DNA from: Planctomycetota bacterium
GTDB lineage: Bacteria; Planctomycetota; MHYJ01; JACQXL01; JACQZI01
NCBI GenBank assembly: GCA_016207825.1
Contig: JACQZI010000005.1
Span: 137,772-201,771 of the forward strand
DNA length: 64,000 nucleotides
Direction of reading: 5' to 3'
Shown here: positions 45,357-54,563 of the stretch, one piece after another
Position numbering within the stretch: the stretch's first letter is position 1
Layout of the letters: the number at the start of each line of letters is the position of its first letter
Notes under the pieces: generated by a model
The model's input: the letters and a program-made list of their open reading frames with translations, nothing else
The model's database searches: none
Told to the model about the DNA's origin: nothing
Made by a program: the position numbers and the translations under genes

Positions 45357-45947
45357 TCAGCAAAGATATTTTATCATGATAAAACCAAGAATAGCCAGAA
45401 TGACAAACGCGATGGTCAACAAGTTGAAATATTTATCGATAAAGATTTTGGCTTTGGGTCCGATAAAATAAAGAATAGCGGCAACCAGGAAAAACCGTGC
45501 CGAACGGCTGATGGCGGAAGCAACGACGAACACGGTGAAATCCACCCTGAATACGCCTGCCGCAATGGTGAAAACCTTATAAGGGATCGGGGTGAACCCG
45601 GCGACCATAACCGCCCAGAAGGCGTTTTCATCGTAGAGCTTACCGACTTTCTGGAATGAATCGTTTAACTGATATAAATCAATAATGGGCCTACCGATGA
45701 TTTCATACAACTGCCAGCCGATAAGATAACCGAGACATCCTCCGGCAACCGAACCGATTGAGCAAATCAAGGCATACCGGAACGCCTTGAGCGGAATGGC
45801 GATAACCAACGCAACCAAAAGGACATCCGGCGGCACCGGGAAGAAGGATGATTCGGCAACGGCCAGCAGGAACAATGCCCATACGCCGTAAGGAGTCTGT
45901 GCCCAGGATAAGACCCAATCATAAAGCCGTTTTATGGGATTTTTCAT
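45357..45947 (-). CDS. DedA/YqaA-family (VTT domain) membrane protein
   Basis: A 196-residue protein from the ATG at 45947; the TTG at 45953 is less likely. It has the re-entrant DedA/VTT signature with AESSFFPVPPDVLLVALVIA near the start, GSVAGGCLGYLIGW, and FTPIPYKVFTIAAGVFRVDFTVF, which matches YqaA-type members. DedA proteins are implicated in lipid flipping and membrane homeostasis. Promoter 45960-45988 puts the -10 box 12 nt from the ATG. The zinc-ribbon gene follows after 27 nt on the same strand. Confidence 0.88.
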   Translation of the reverse strand: MKNPIKRLYDWVLSWAQTPYGVWALFLLAVAESSFFPVPPDVLLVALVIAIPLKAFRYALICSIGSVAGGCLGYLIGWQLYEIIGRPIIDLYQLNDSFQKVGKLYDENAFWAVMVAGFTPIPYKVFTIAAGVFRVDFTVFVVASAISRSARFFLVAAILYFIGPKAKIFIDKYFNLLTIAFVILAILGFIMIKYLC

Positions 45948-45959
45948 ATCCAAGAAAGT

Positions 45960-46009
45960 ATTCTATAACGAGCCGATTTTAATTGCAATTTATTTGCTGC
46001 CTGTATAAT
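45960..46009. promoter_or_regulatory. Divergent promoters sharing one TTGCAA hexamer
   Basis: TTGCAA at 45983-45988 is its own reverse complement. Leftward it pairs with TAGAAT (45965-45960) across 17 nt to serve the YqaA gene. Rightward it could pair with TATAAT (46004-46009) across 15 nt to serve the ABC operon, whose ATG at 46043 has GGGGG 7 nt upstream. The rightward spacing is short, so that half is less certain. Confidence 0.5.
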
Positions 46010-46042
46010 ATAGATAAAATATTTTATAAGGGGGCAAATAAT

Positions 46043-46906
46043 ATGGACGGTAAAGTAATTCTTGAAGCGCATAATCTTACTAAGATTTATCGGTCTTTTT
46101 TCAGCCGTTATGAAGTAAAAGCACTGGACAACCTCAATCTGGAGGTTTCCCAGGGCGAGGTCTTCGGGCTTTTAGGACCGAACGGTTCCGGTAAGACCAC
46201 GACCATGAAGATATTTATGGGACTCATCAACCCGACTTCCGGAAACGCCCTGCTTTTAGGCAAGCCCCCTCATGACGTGAGCGTCAAGGAGCGCATCGGA
46301 TTCCTGCCGGAAGAGAGTTATTTGCATAAGTTCCTCAACGCGGATGAAACGCTCGATTTCTACGGAAGGCTTTTCCGGATGCCACGCGCCATGCGCCAAA
46401 AGAAAGCCGATGAATTGCTGGATTTATTGGGCCTGGCATGGGCTCGGAAGAGACTGGTTCGCGAATATTCCAAAGGGATGATGCGCAGGCTCGCCTTTGC
46501 CCAGGCGATTATCAACGACCCGGACGTCATCTTCCTGGATGAGCCGACATCGGGGCTTGACCCTTTGATGTCGCGCCATATCAAGGATATCATCCTTGAC
46601 CTAAAGAAACAGGGAAAGACTATTTTCCTTTCCAGCCACTTATTGGCCGACGTGGAAAACGTCTGCGACCGGGTGATAATTCTCCATAACGGCGTCACCC
46701 AGAAAATCGGCGCGGTTAAGGATCTCTTGACCATAAACGAGCTTTCCGAAATCACCGTGAAAGGATTATCGCCGGAATTGGAGGCAAAGCTAAAGGCATT
46801 CATCCAGAAAGAAGGTGCGGAACTGGTTGATATCCAAACGCCGACCGAATCACTGGAAGACCTGTTCCTAAAAACCATAAAAGACCGGCCGGCAAAACCG
46901 GAATAA
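46043..46906 (+). CDS. ABC-2 type exporter, ATP-binding protein
   Basis: 287 residues from the ATG at 46043, which has a GGGGG ribosome site; the upstream frame to 45983 runs through the promoter. Walker A GLLGPNGSGKTTTMK, signature YSKGMMRR, Walker B VIFLDEPTSGLD, and a switch His in LSSHLLADVE. The C-terminal extension (ITVKGLSPELEAKLKAFIQ, SLEDLFLKTI) is typical of CcmA/NatA-like ATPases. It drives the permease encoded 5 nt downstream. First gene of a likely four-gene transcript ending in hppA. Confidence 0.92.
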   Translation: MDGKVILEAHNLTKIYRSFFSRYEVKALDNLNLEVSQGEVFGLLGPNGSGKTTTMKIFMGLINPTSGNALLLGKPPHDVSVKERIGFLPEESYLHKFLNADETLDFYGRLFRMPRAMRQKKADELLDLLGLAWARKRLVREYSKGMMRRLAFAQAIINDPDVIFLDEPTSGLDPLMSRHIKDIILDLKKQGKTIFLSSHLLADVENVCDRVIILHNGVTQKIGAVKDLLTINELSEITVKGLSPELEAKLKAFIQKEGAELVDIQTPTESLEDLFLKTIKDRPAKPE

Positions 46907-46911
46907 CAAAG

Positions 46912-48240
46912 ATGAGCAAGATTTTAGCCATTATCATCTTGACCTTTAAGGAAGTCATAAGGAAAAAGATATTCCTGATTATCGGACTTTTTACCATACT
47001 CCTTATTGCTTCTTCGGCATTATTCCCGGCTATCGGAGAAGGCGGCAAAGTTAAGCTGGTTGAGATATGGCTGGTCAGGGGAATTTCTTTCTTCGGCATG
47101 ATAATGGCAATTTTCCTGGCAGGAGCTTCTATCCCGGCAGAGATAGAAGCGAAGCTCGTTTATTTCGTAGTCTCCAAACCGGTCAGCAAGGAAACATATT
47201 TAATCGGTAAATTCCTCGGATTCTGCCTGGTCATCGCCTGCTTTATAGCGGTTATCGGTATTATTGGTATCATATATTTGCATACGGTTGATTTTATAAC
47301 GGCCAAAAACCAAACCGGCATTTCTTACCCCAAGGAATCTATCAAGGCGGATAGTTTTTATTTCGTCCAGCCACCTAACCAGCCTGGAGCGGGAATGATG
47401 GGAGTAAAGGAAACTAACCAGCCGGTTACAGTTACCTTAAAAGGCGATGGCGACAACGAAGCGACCTGGTATTTCGAAAACCTTGACAAAGACACCCTGA
47501 AAGACCCGGTTGAAATAAAGCTGACCGCTCAAATCAGGGAAAGCCAGTACCAGATATCATCGGATATGGCGCTGGTCATACGCAACATAACGGAAGAGAA
47601 AGAAACAACCCAGCGTTTCACGCTGTTTTACGAGCGGCCGATTGTCCTCCAATTCGATCGCTCTTACATAGACGCACTGGGAAAAGTCAATATCACCGCC
47701 AAACGAATAAACCCGGCAAGCGAATTGACGGTCACTCCGGAAAGCCTGGCCATCCTTTCCGCGCCGAGCAGTTTCGAATGGAATTTCTTTAAAACGAGCC
47801 TGCTTATTTATCTTAGAATCATCCTGATAATGGGAATACTTATCGGGGTATCCACCTTTCTTTCGGGCGGGGTAACCATATTCTTAGGAATATTTCTTTA
47901 TTTTACCGGGAGCGCCATGGGCTTTTTCCGCGAATCGCTAACCGCGATGGAAAAGATGATGAAAATAATCGCCGAGCAAAATCTCCAGGCCGCGGCAGGG
48001 CGACATGTGCCTTACGAGGATGTCATGCCTTTATGGCTTATGAAACTTTCTAAATCGGTAAGTTACTTCGTCTTTGAAATCCTGCCTGATTTAGGCAAAT
48101 ATGACGGAACTAATTTATTGCTCACCGCCCAGCCGGTTACCAAAGACCTAATCGGCGGCTCTTTTTCTTATATGCTTATATATGTCTCCGTCGTTTTCAT
48201 TATCGGATGGATAGGTTTTAGAAGCAGGGATTTGCAATGA
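46912..48240 (+). CDS. ABC-2 type exporter, permease with large extracytoplasmic domain
   Basis: A 442-residue permease. The N-terminal helix pair (VIRKKIFLIIGLFTILLIA, GMIMAIFLAGASIPAEIEAKL) includes the VVSKPVSKETYLIGKFLG motif typical of ABC-2 permeases. Residues about 125-290 form a beta-rich extracytoplasmic domain (ESIKADSFYFVQPP, ITEEKETTQRFTLFY). Four more helices follow. The stop overlaps the next start by 4 nt (ATGA). The cargo is unknown; the gene set (ATPase, permease with large outer domain, TPR protein) resembles systems associated with envelope export in PVC bacteria. Confidence 0.85.
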   Translation: MSKILAIIILTFKEVIRKKIFLIIGLFTILLIASSALFPAIGEGGKVKLVEIWLVRGISFFGMIMAIFLAGASIPAEIEAKLVYFVVSKPVSKETYLIGKFLGFCLVIACFIAVIGIIGIIYLHTVDFITAKNQTGISYPKESIKADSFYFVQPPNQPGAGMMGVKETNQPVTVTLKGDGDNEATWYFENLDKDTLKDPVEIKLTAQIRESQYQISSDMALVIRNITEEKETTQRFTLFYERPIVLQFDRSYIDALGKVNITAKRINPASELTVTPESLAILSAPSSFEWNFFKTSLLIYLRIILIMGILIGVSTFLSGGVTIFLGIFLYFTGSAMGFFRESLTAMEKMMKIIAEQNLQAAAGRHVPYEDVMPLWLMKLSKSVSYFVFEILPDLGKYDGTNLLLTAQPVTKDLIGGSFSYMLIYVSVVFIIGWIGFRSRDLQ

Positions 48241-49568
48241 TTGTATCATCAAAACAGAAATACAACCTGATTGCCATAGTGGCATTGCTTATCCTGATAT
48301 TTTTCCTCCGGTTGAAGATTGACCGCCTGCCCGAAAAAGAGGAAATAACCCAGAGTAGCCCCATGGAAACGCTTCCTTCGGTAGAATATATCAGCGCCTA
48401 TACCGGCAGTATCGTTCTGGGAGGTTTTAAACCGCTGGTCATAGATTACCTCTGGATTACCGCGGATAAGCTGAACCAGCACCACCAGTATGACGAACTA
48501 AAATCAATCCTGAACCTGACTGCCCGTTTACAGCCCAAAGTAGTGGATGTCTGGACATTTAACGCCCATGCCATGGCGTATAATATCTCCTTGAGGTTAA
48601 AATCAGAAGCACACCAGTGGGAATGGGTCAATGCGGGATTAGAACACCTTTATGACGGCCTGCGCTGGAATCCGGATAATAAGGATATTATGAGTTCTAT
48701 CGGTATGATATATTATCACCGTTTTCCCCAAGACCGTATTATAATGGAAAAACTTGAGAAGCTTACCGGTAAAAGCTGTTATATCATCGCTTCAGAATGG
48801 TTCCAAAAGATTGTCGAAACGCTTACCGCCAGAGGCGATTCCAAATACGAGATTGAAAAATGGGCGATGATGGATGCGGCCTGCCGTTTTAACAACATCT
48901 TCGAACGGCTGCGGAAAGTTGAATTCAATTTAGCGATAAAAGAAACCGGTGAACTATCCGGTCTCTACGCGGAAATCTTCCGGAAATACGGAATTGACGG
49001 GGAAATGCTGGCGGAAAAAGCCAAAGGCTGTGATTTATTGAAAGCGGCCTTTATCCTGGAAAAAGAGCTGTGGAAATACAACCCCGAAACAACGCCGGAC
49101 GAATTCTTCTCACGCCTACCGGACGTTTTAAGGGAATACGATAAGGTGCTGGCAAACGCGAAATACACGGATAATGTGCCGATAAGGGCGCGGATGGAAC
49201 AGCTCTTTTCTCCTTATTTAGCGGAGATTTTTAAGGGCATTTATGCCGGACGATTCGATGCGGCAAAAGAATGGCTTAAAAAGATGATTGCCCTGGAAGA
49301 AGAAGTCATTCCAGACGACCCCGCGCATAGCTCGGCATTCTTCTTTAACGCCTTCAAGGAACGTCTTGTGAAACTGGAAGAAATCATCCGCGCGGAAGAA
49401 GCGCTCGCTGCAACCCCGCACAATAACGAAAAAGCATATATTCCTTTACTTAGAAAAACAATTGAGCTATATGTAATCTACTTTTCTCAGTATAATTACA
49501 TGTTTAATCTTGCTATTGAGTTTGAAAGAATGAACAGATTGCAATCTGTTTGGCAGAAAGGAGAGTGA
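48237..49568 (+). CDS. TPR-like membrane-anchored protein of the ABC operon
   Basis: A 443-residue protein with one N-terminal signal anchor (YNLIAIVALLILIFFLRL), then helical repeats (VLGGFKPLVIDYLWITADKL, LKSILNLTARLQPKVVDVWTFNAHAMAYN, GLEHLYDGLRWNPDNKDIM). Most of it should face the periplasm. The 4-nt overlap with the permease gene and the 1-nt gap to hppA indicate coupled translation. It is probably an accessory or scaffolding factor for the exporter; no enzymatic motif is visible. Confidence 0.78.
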   Translation: MIVSSKQKYNLIAIVALLILIFFLRLKIDRLPEKEEITQSSPMETLPSVEYISAYTGSIVLGGFKPLVIDYLWITADKLNQHHQYDELKSILNLTARLQPKVVDVWTFNAHAMAYNISLRLKSEAHQWEWVNAGLEHLYDGLRWNPDNKDIMSSIGMIYYHRFPQDRIIMEKLEKLTGKSCYIIASEWFQKIVETLTARGDSKYEIEKWAMMDAACRFNNIFERLRKVEFNLAIKETGELSGLYAEIFRKYGIDGEMLAEKAKGCDLLKAAFILEKELWKYNPETTPDEFFSRLPDVLREYDKVLANAKYTDNVPIRARMEQLFSPYLAEIFKGIYAGRFDAAKEWLKKMIALEEEVIPDDPAHSSAFFFNAFKERLVKLEEIIRAEEALAATPHNNEKAYIPLLRKTIELYVIYFSQYNYMFNLAIEFERMNRLQSVWQKGE

Positions 49569-49569
49569 T

Positions 49570-51945
49570 ATGGCAAGAAAGTTACTGGTGGCGGGTTGCA
49601 CTGCGGCGGGATTGTTCGCGACCGGGACGCCTTTATGGGCCGAGGAAGCGGCTGTCCAGTCGACGCGCTCCATCCCCACGATCTGGTGGGTCGCCCCGTT
49701 TGGTTCATTGGTTGCCCTGGGATTCGCCTTGATGTTTTATTTCTGGATGAAAAAGCAGAATCCGGGCGAGCCGGAAATGGTAAAGATTGCCGGCTATGTA
49801 AAAAAAGGCGCCATGGCTTACCTTAAACAGCAATACAAAGTGGTAGCTATCGTCTTTGTAATAATCTCAATCCTGTTAAGCATTATGGCATTCGGACTGG
49901 GCGTCCAGTCTGTCTGGGTGCCTTTCGCGTTCCTGACAGGCGGATTTTTCTCAGGATTATGCGGCTACCTCGGAATGCTCAGCGCGACCGAAGCCAGCTC
50001 CCGCACCGCCTTTGCCGCCAAGGACAGCCTTAATAAAGGCTTGAAAGTCGCTTTCCGAAGCGGCGCGGTCATGGGATTGATTGTGGTCGGGTTCGGACTG
50101 GTCGACATTTGCCTATGGTTCCTGCTCCTCTACAAAGGAGTCCCCGCGCTTCACCAAATTTATCCCAACTTCATTTTCTTCCAGCCGATGGAGTTGAAAG
50201 AAATAACCGTGGTCATGCTTTGCTTCGGAATGGGAGCTTCAACGCAGGCGTTATTCGCCCGTGTCGGCGGCGGTATTTTCACCAAAGCGGCTGATGTCGG
50301 TGCGGACCTGGTCGGCAAAGTGGAAGCCGGCATCCCGGAAGACGACCCCAGAAACCCGGCGGTCATCGCGGATAACGTCGGCGATAACGTCGGCGACGTC
50401 GCCGGAATGGGCGCGGACCTTTATGAATCTTACTGCGGCTCGATTCTTGCCTCAGCCGCCCTGGGCGCGGCAACCGCATTGAGCTTAAACGCCGACCCGC
50501 TACCCTGGGTAATACTGCCCATGATTATCGCCGGAATCGGCAATTTCCTTTCAATCATCGGCATTTACGCCGTCAGCACCAAGGAAAAGGCGACCCAAAA
50601 GGATTTGATGGCCTCGCTCTTCAGGGGAATTAACCTTTCGTCGCTCCTTATCGTGATATTCTCGGCTTTTGCCGTGTTCTATATTTTAAAAGATGTCGCC
50701 GGACTAGGAAACCCTGTCTTCATGGGAGTCTCAAGCGGCGCTATCGGAATCTGGCTGGCTATCGTGGTCGGGCTGGTCGTCGGCATAATCATCGGGAAAT
50801 CAACCGAGTATTATACCTCCAGCGACTATAAACCCACCCAGCTGGTCGCCGAGCAGACCCAAACCGGACCGGCAACCACCATCATCTCCGGAATGGCGCT
50901 CGGTATGCTTTCAACCGCCATCCCGGTTATCTCCATCGGCATCGGCATGATGCTGAGCTACGGACTCTCCGGCGGATTCACCGACCCCATCCGCGGGCTT
51001 TACGGAATCGGGCTTGCCTCGGTCGGCATGCTTTCCACTCTCGGCATCACCCTGGCAACCGATGCCTACGGGCCGATTGCCGATAACGCGGGTGGAAACG
51101 CGCAGATGACCAATCAGCCTGCGTTTGTGCGTGAAAGAACGGACGCCCTTGATTCATTGGGCAACACTACCGCGGCAACCGGCAAAGGTTTTGCCATCGG
51201 CTCAGCCGCTCTGACCGCGCTGGCCCTGCTTGCCGCTTATATAGAAGAAATAAGAATCGGACTGGAAAGAGCCGGCACCACGGTAATCCAAATCGGCTCC
51301 GGAGCCGTTAACGTGGCGGGAGCAAGCCTGGATAACTTTATGGAGTTTTTCCAGATTACCCTGATGAACCCGAAAGTTCTGGTGGGCGCTTTTATCGGAA
51401 GCATGCTCGCCTTTGCGTTCGCCGCCATGTCCATGAAAGCGGTCGGGCGCGCCGCAGGCAGAATGGTCCAGGAAGTCCGCCGCCAGTTTAAAGAAATTAA
51501 GGGGCTATTGGAAGGCAAAGCCGAAGCGGATTACACCACCTGTGTTTCAATCGCCACCAAGGGCGCGCAGACGGAAATGATTCTGCCTGCTTCAATGGCT
51601 TTAATCGCCCCGGTCGCGGTCGGTCTCTTACTGGGCGTTCCGGGAGTGATGGGAATGCTCGTCGGCGGCCTTTCAACCGGTTTCGTCCTGGCGGTTATGA
51701 TGGCAAACTCGGGCGGCGCCTGGGATAACGCCAAGAAATATATCGAAAGCGGCCAGTACGGCGGCAAAGGCTCTTTCTGCCATAAAGCCGGAGTGGTCGG
51801 CGATACAGTCGGCGACCCGTTCAAGGATACGGCCGGCCCTTCGCTTAACATCCTGATAAAACTGATGTCCATGGTATCAGTCGTCTTTGCGGGCCTTACC
51901 GTGAAATACGCCCCGCAAATTTCACAGTGGTTAGGTATGAACTAA
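49570..51945 (+). CDS. hppA: Membrane-bound K+-dependent pyrophosphatase (H+ or Na+ pump)
   Basis: A 791-residue ion-pumping pyrophosphatase with about 16 helices. Pyrophosphate-binding motifs are intact: EDDPRNPAVIADNVGDNVGD (about 257-276) and DAYGPIADNAGGNAQM, and near the end GDTVGDPFKDTAGPSLN. The K+-dependence site reads GNTTAATGKGFAIGSAAL with A535 and G538, where K+-independent pumps have Lys and Thr, so this is a K+-dependent type. Whether it pumps H+ or Na+ is not decided by eye. The extra N-terminal helix (KLLVAGCTAAGLFATGTPLWAEE) may be a cleaved signal. AAGGAG lies 7 nt before the ATG. A rho-independent terminator follows at 51965. Confidence 0.95.
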   Translation: MARKLLVAGCTAAGLFATGTPLWAEEAAVQSTRSIPTIWWVAPFGSLVALGFALMFYFWMKKQNPGEPEMVKIAGYVKKGAMAYLKQQYKVVAIVFVIISILLSIMAFGLGVQSVWVPFAFLTGGFFSGLCGYLGMLSATEASSRTAFAAKDSLNKGLKVAFRSGAVMGLIVVGFGLVDICLWFLLLYKGVPALHQIYPNFIFFQPMELKEITVVMLCFGMGASTQALFARVGGGIFTKAADVGADLVGKVEAGIPEDDPRNPAVIADNVGDNVGDVAGMGADLYESYCGSILASAALGAATALSLNADPLPWVILPMIIAGIGNFLSIIGIYAVSTKEKATQKDLMASLFRGINLSSLLIVIFSAFAVFYILKDVAGLGNPVFMGVSSGAIGIWLAIVVGLVVGIIIGKSTEYYTSSDYKPTQLVAEQTQTGPATTIISGMALGMLSTAIPVISIGIGMMLSYGLSGGFTDPIRGLYGIGLASVGMLSTLGITLATDAYGPIADNAGGNAQMTNQPAFVRERTDALDSLGNTTAATGKGFAIGSAALTALALLAAYIEEIRIGLERAGTTVIQIGSGAVNVAGASLDNFMEFFQITLMNPKVLVGAFIGSMLAFAFAAMSMKAVGRAAGRMVQEVRRQFKEIKGLLEGKAEADYTTCVSIATKGAQTEMILPASMALIAPVAVGLLLGVPGVMGMLVGGLSTGFVLAVMMANSGGAWDNAKKYIESGQYGGKGSFCHKAGVVGDTVGDPFKDTAGPSLNILIKLMSMVSVVFAGLTVKYAPQISQWLGMN

Positions 51946-51964
51946 GCCACCTGCTAAAAAACAC

Positions 51965-51997
51965 AATCCCCCCGATGAAAGTTGGGGGGATTTTTTT
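51965..51997 (+). terminator. Rho-independent terminator of the ABC/hppA operon
   Basis: Arms AATCCCCCC (51965-51973) and GGGGGGATT (51984-51992) pair perfectly around a 10-nt loop, followed by a run of T. Confidence 0.9.
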
Positions 51998-52076
51998 GCC
52001 TCCAAGGCACCAACCCGCCTGCCGGCCAGGCAGGTACACTAAGAATTAAATCTTTTTGTGCCTTAGTGTCTTAGTC
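51998..52076. repeat. Dispersed repeat, near copy of 41645-41688
   Basis: ACACTAAG and CTTAGTGT arms (52036-52043 and 52062-52069) around AATTAAATCTTTTTGTGCC. A CCTGCCGGCCAGGCAGG palindrome (52018-52034) sits in front. It lies between hppA and the FtsQ-like gene. Confidence 0.7.
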
Positions 52077-52113
52077 CCGACGCTTCGGTCGGGAGGCTTC
52101 GCACTGGCTAACC

Positions 52114-52980
52114 CTATTTATCTTCCAGTGCGATATACGGCTGGTCAAACTGTATCTTGACGTATCTGACGCCCTTTAACTGAGGGCAGGCGCTCAATAC
52201 GGTTTTGATATTGTTTATCTTTTCCGCCACAGAGAGCTCGCCGAACTTATCCGTATCAGGCGGCCGTCCCCATTCTATACGGATTTTATCCTGCGTCACC
52301 AAAACGATTTCGCTTTCCTTGGAATTAATCTTTCCGCCGATATTGGCGACATCTATGGTCTTGGTCTTTAATGTATCCAAGAGGTTATTCTCATCCAGTA
52401 TCGCGGCCACGCTCACCGCCGCGTTCAAGCCCTTATCGCTCCATATCCTGCCGGCGAGGGGCGGATTGGCGGCAACCCCAGCCACTACCGGCAATACCGT
52501 GGGCATCGCAGGCAGTTCACTGTATTCTCCGGGCAACCTGACCATATCCTTATCCACCAGGTAATAAGCCACCTGTTTATTATTCTTCGCGACCGCCAGA
52601 TACGGACGCCTCAGCTCCAGCTTGATTTTTAGGTCATTGGGCAAACGGCGTTCGATTGTCTCCACACGCTTTACCCAGGGATTCGATTCATAATGCTGGC
52701 GCAGGCGGTTGATGATATCCTCGTCAAAGGAGCTCGTTTTCACTTTAAGGATGAGCGAATCGTTCATCGCGTCGCGCAGTTCCTGGTCAATCAGCCAGTC
52801 CGGGTTATTGGCAACCTTGAAGGCGTTGATATCGAGCATGTAGCGCGAATCGCTGTCAAAATGTTCGTAGACCTTGCGGTGGACGAGAAGCAGGAGGAAA
52901 ACGCTCATGCCCAGAACGAAAAGGTGAATCCCCCAGCGGCGGAGGATGTATAAAGGAATAAGTCCCAAAGTTTTCAGCAT
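52114..52980 (-). CDS. FtsQ/DivIB-like protein with POTRA domain
   Basis: A 288-residue single-pass protein: an N-terminal helix (WGIHLFVLGMSVFLLLLV) and an extracytoplasmic part. It shows POTRA-like strands (INRLRQHYESNPWVKRVETIERRLPNDLKIKLELRRPYLAV, of which NPWVKRVETIERRLPN is the diagnostic core), then a beta-rich C-terminal region. The layout is that of FtsQ in divisome assembly, but no murein or fts genes are near, so I leave the symbol blank. No promoter fits; ATG directly abuts a TATAAT-like sequence. Confidence 0.75.
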   Translation of the reverse strand: MLKTLGLIPLYILRRWGIHLFVLGMSVFLLLLVHRKVYEHFDSDSRYMLDINAFKVANNPDWLIDQELRDAMNDSLILKVKTSSFDEDIINRLRQHYESNPWVKRVETIERRLPNDLKIKLELRRPYLAVAKNNKQVAYYLVDKDMVRLPGEYSELPAMPTVLPVVAGVAANPPLAGRIWSDKGLNAAVSVAAILDENNLLDTLKTKTIDVANIGGKINSKESEIVLVTQDKIRIEWGRPPDTDKFGELSVAEKINNIKTVLSACPQLKGVRYVKIQFDQPYIALEDK

Positions 52981-53484
52981 AATTATACATTAATTATCGT
53001 CAAATCCGGCGGAATCCTAAAGAAGTAATTATGCTAAACACCGGAACGCCCCGCTCAGATTTAATAATTATCAATCGGGAGTCCCTGACGGCAGGAAAGG
53101 GAAAGTGACATCCCCGAAGCACCCCATTCTTATGTAATATTAATAGGAAATCCCCGTAGCGTAGCAAAGTGGGCTAGCGAATGGGATAAAGAAGTAATTC
53201 GGGAAACACCCCCATTTTATACTGCTTCGTTGGTAAACTAAAGCATTTTGAGAATGACCAAACAAACAAGTCTAGCCCGTCTTTAGATGGGCGAAGCTAA
53301 ATGACTTTGTTTATCTAACTTTACGACTTAATCAAACTAATAATCTTTTATTGATAACAATTATAGTTCTCTCTGCTAAGAATATCTGTATTATTAGTTT
53401 TGATGCATTGTATCAGCGTCTCCAACGCTGGAAAAGCGTTTTAACCTAAATTCTAATTCCAAGAAATATAAGGAGTTAGAAAGA

Positions 53485-53755
53485 GGGGGGACTACCTCCC
53501 CCCACCCCCCACCTAACCATACCCGGAAATAGCCAAGATCACCCCCCGTCCCTAATCATTATCCTTTATTTACTTAATAGTCACCATATACTCACACAAT
53601 AGTTGCCGTATATTTACCAAAAGGCTGTCTTATATCCTCTTAAAGATTATCCCTATATAATTTGGAGGAAGCATCCCCCGCCCCAAAAGATTACCTCGCT
53701 CATTACAAAAGATTATGCTATATTCCTTTAACGCTTTCCATACGGTCCCGCAAAG
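53485..53755. repeat. 22-bp-period degenerate array 4 with G6/C6 hairpin boundary
   Basis: Left boundary hairpin GGGGGG-ACTACCT-CCCCCC (53485-53503), then CCACCTAACCATACCC as in array 2. From 53536 at least nine consecutive 22-bp windows align by position: a TAT or CCC core near the middle and AAAAG, TTAAAG or AATAG at the end (for example CACCATATACTCACACAATA and GCCGTATATTTACCAAAAG). Copies differ at many positions, so this is an old, decayed array. Confidence 0.65.
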
Positions 53756-54030
53756 GAACTTCACTTCCCACTAACCCAAAAAGAAGTACATGGCAACATA
53801 ATAGAATGCGCTCATCTTGATACAAAGGAGTGTTTTTTATCCTGGAATAGAAACCATCAATAAAATTAGGATTTATTGATTGCCTCTTTTTCAGGCGGAT
53901 GCACCCTGAATTCCTGCTCAAAGTGGTAATCACGATTCAGGTAACCGTGACGAGAGGGGTTTGATGGGACTTTGCCGCCCCGCTAAATGCGGGGTAAACT
54001 CCGGCGCAGCCGCCCCCCCCGATTGCCATC

Positions 54031-54054
54031 GGGGCGAGCCTCGCCAAAGGCGGG
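54031..54054. repeat. Intergenic copy of the GGCGAG-CTCGCC palindrome
   Basis: GGGGCGAGCCTCGCC followed by AAAGGCGGG. It shares the core of the element at 5366-5397, there in frame inside a gene, here between genes. Confidence 0.6.
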
Positions 54055-54107
54055 AGAACACGGAGGGGATTATTTGTTTTGGGTGATTGGCTTTAAATCC
54101 CGAACTC

Positions 54108-54536
54108 CTATTTATTTTCCTGGTCAGGTTTGTTTTTCTCCATTAGTTGCTTTTTTAATTCTTTGCTGGTTTTTGCCATTTCCTCGGTATACTTTGCCAG
54201 TTCTTCGTTGTTTTTTGCCAATTCTTCAATCTTTACTTGTAGATCTTTTATAAGTTTTTTTGTAACTTCAAGCATTTCTGTTCTTTCGTTTATTGTTATT
54301 TCATCCTCCTCAACTGTTTGTGCAAGAAGTTCATTTTTTAGCTTCAAATCACTCAGCTTTTCTTCAAAATGTTTTCTTAAATCGCGATTTTCGATGTTTA
54401 ACGCCCGGATTTCTTGTTTTAATTCGTCATTCTCCTTTTTCAAATCAGGGATAACATTTGGGTCAACGCTCTGGCAGGAAATCATCATAATCATTAGCAT
54501 CAAACAAAGAAAGAGCATATCCTTTTTATTCATCAT
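54108..54536 (-). CDS. Small coiled-coil lipoprotein (142 aa)
   Basis: The signal ends in the lipobox MISC (MNKKDMLFLCLMLMIMMISC). The remainder is a continuous heptad coiled coil (LKKENDELKQEIRALNIENR, LKKLIKDLQVKIEELAKNNE), low in complexity and rich in Glu and Lys. It could tether the outer membrane or stabilise envelope proteins. GGGG lies 7-10 nt upstream of the ATG. Codon use is AT-richer than the neighbours. Confidence 0.68.
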   Translation of the reverse strand: MMNKKDMLFLCLMLMIMMISCQSVDPNVIPDLKKENDELKQEIRALNIENRDLRKHFEEKLSDLKLKNELLAQTVEEDEITINERTEMLEVTKKLIKDLQVKIEELAKNNEELAKYTEEMAKTSKELKKQLMEKNKPDQENK

Positions 54537-54563
54537 GGTCCCCTTCTTTCCTTATTTTAATAT

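Larger units (their letters stand above)
52981..54107. other. 1.1-kb gene-free stretch with several short repeats
   Basis: No convincing coding sequence is present. Contents: two partial copies of TAAAGAAGTAATT (about 53020 and 53192); a GCCCGTCTTTAGATGGGC hairpin; an AT-rich stretch at 53320-53440; array 4 (53504-53755); and a C-rich palindromic block (53974-54054). A 71-codon minus-strand frame at 53718-53933 overlaps the array and lacks a ribosome site. Confidence 0.6.

Noticed and set aside
52114-52980. Assigning ftsQ as a gene symbol
   Set aside because: The fold fits FtsQ/DivIB, but there is no division or murein cluster nearby and sequence similarity by eye is limited.
53718-53933. 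71-codon minus-strand frame in the gene-free stretch
   Set aside because: Overlaps decayed array 4, lacks a ribosome site and shows no family; too weak to call a gene.
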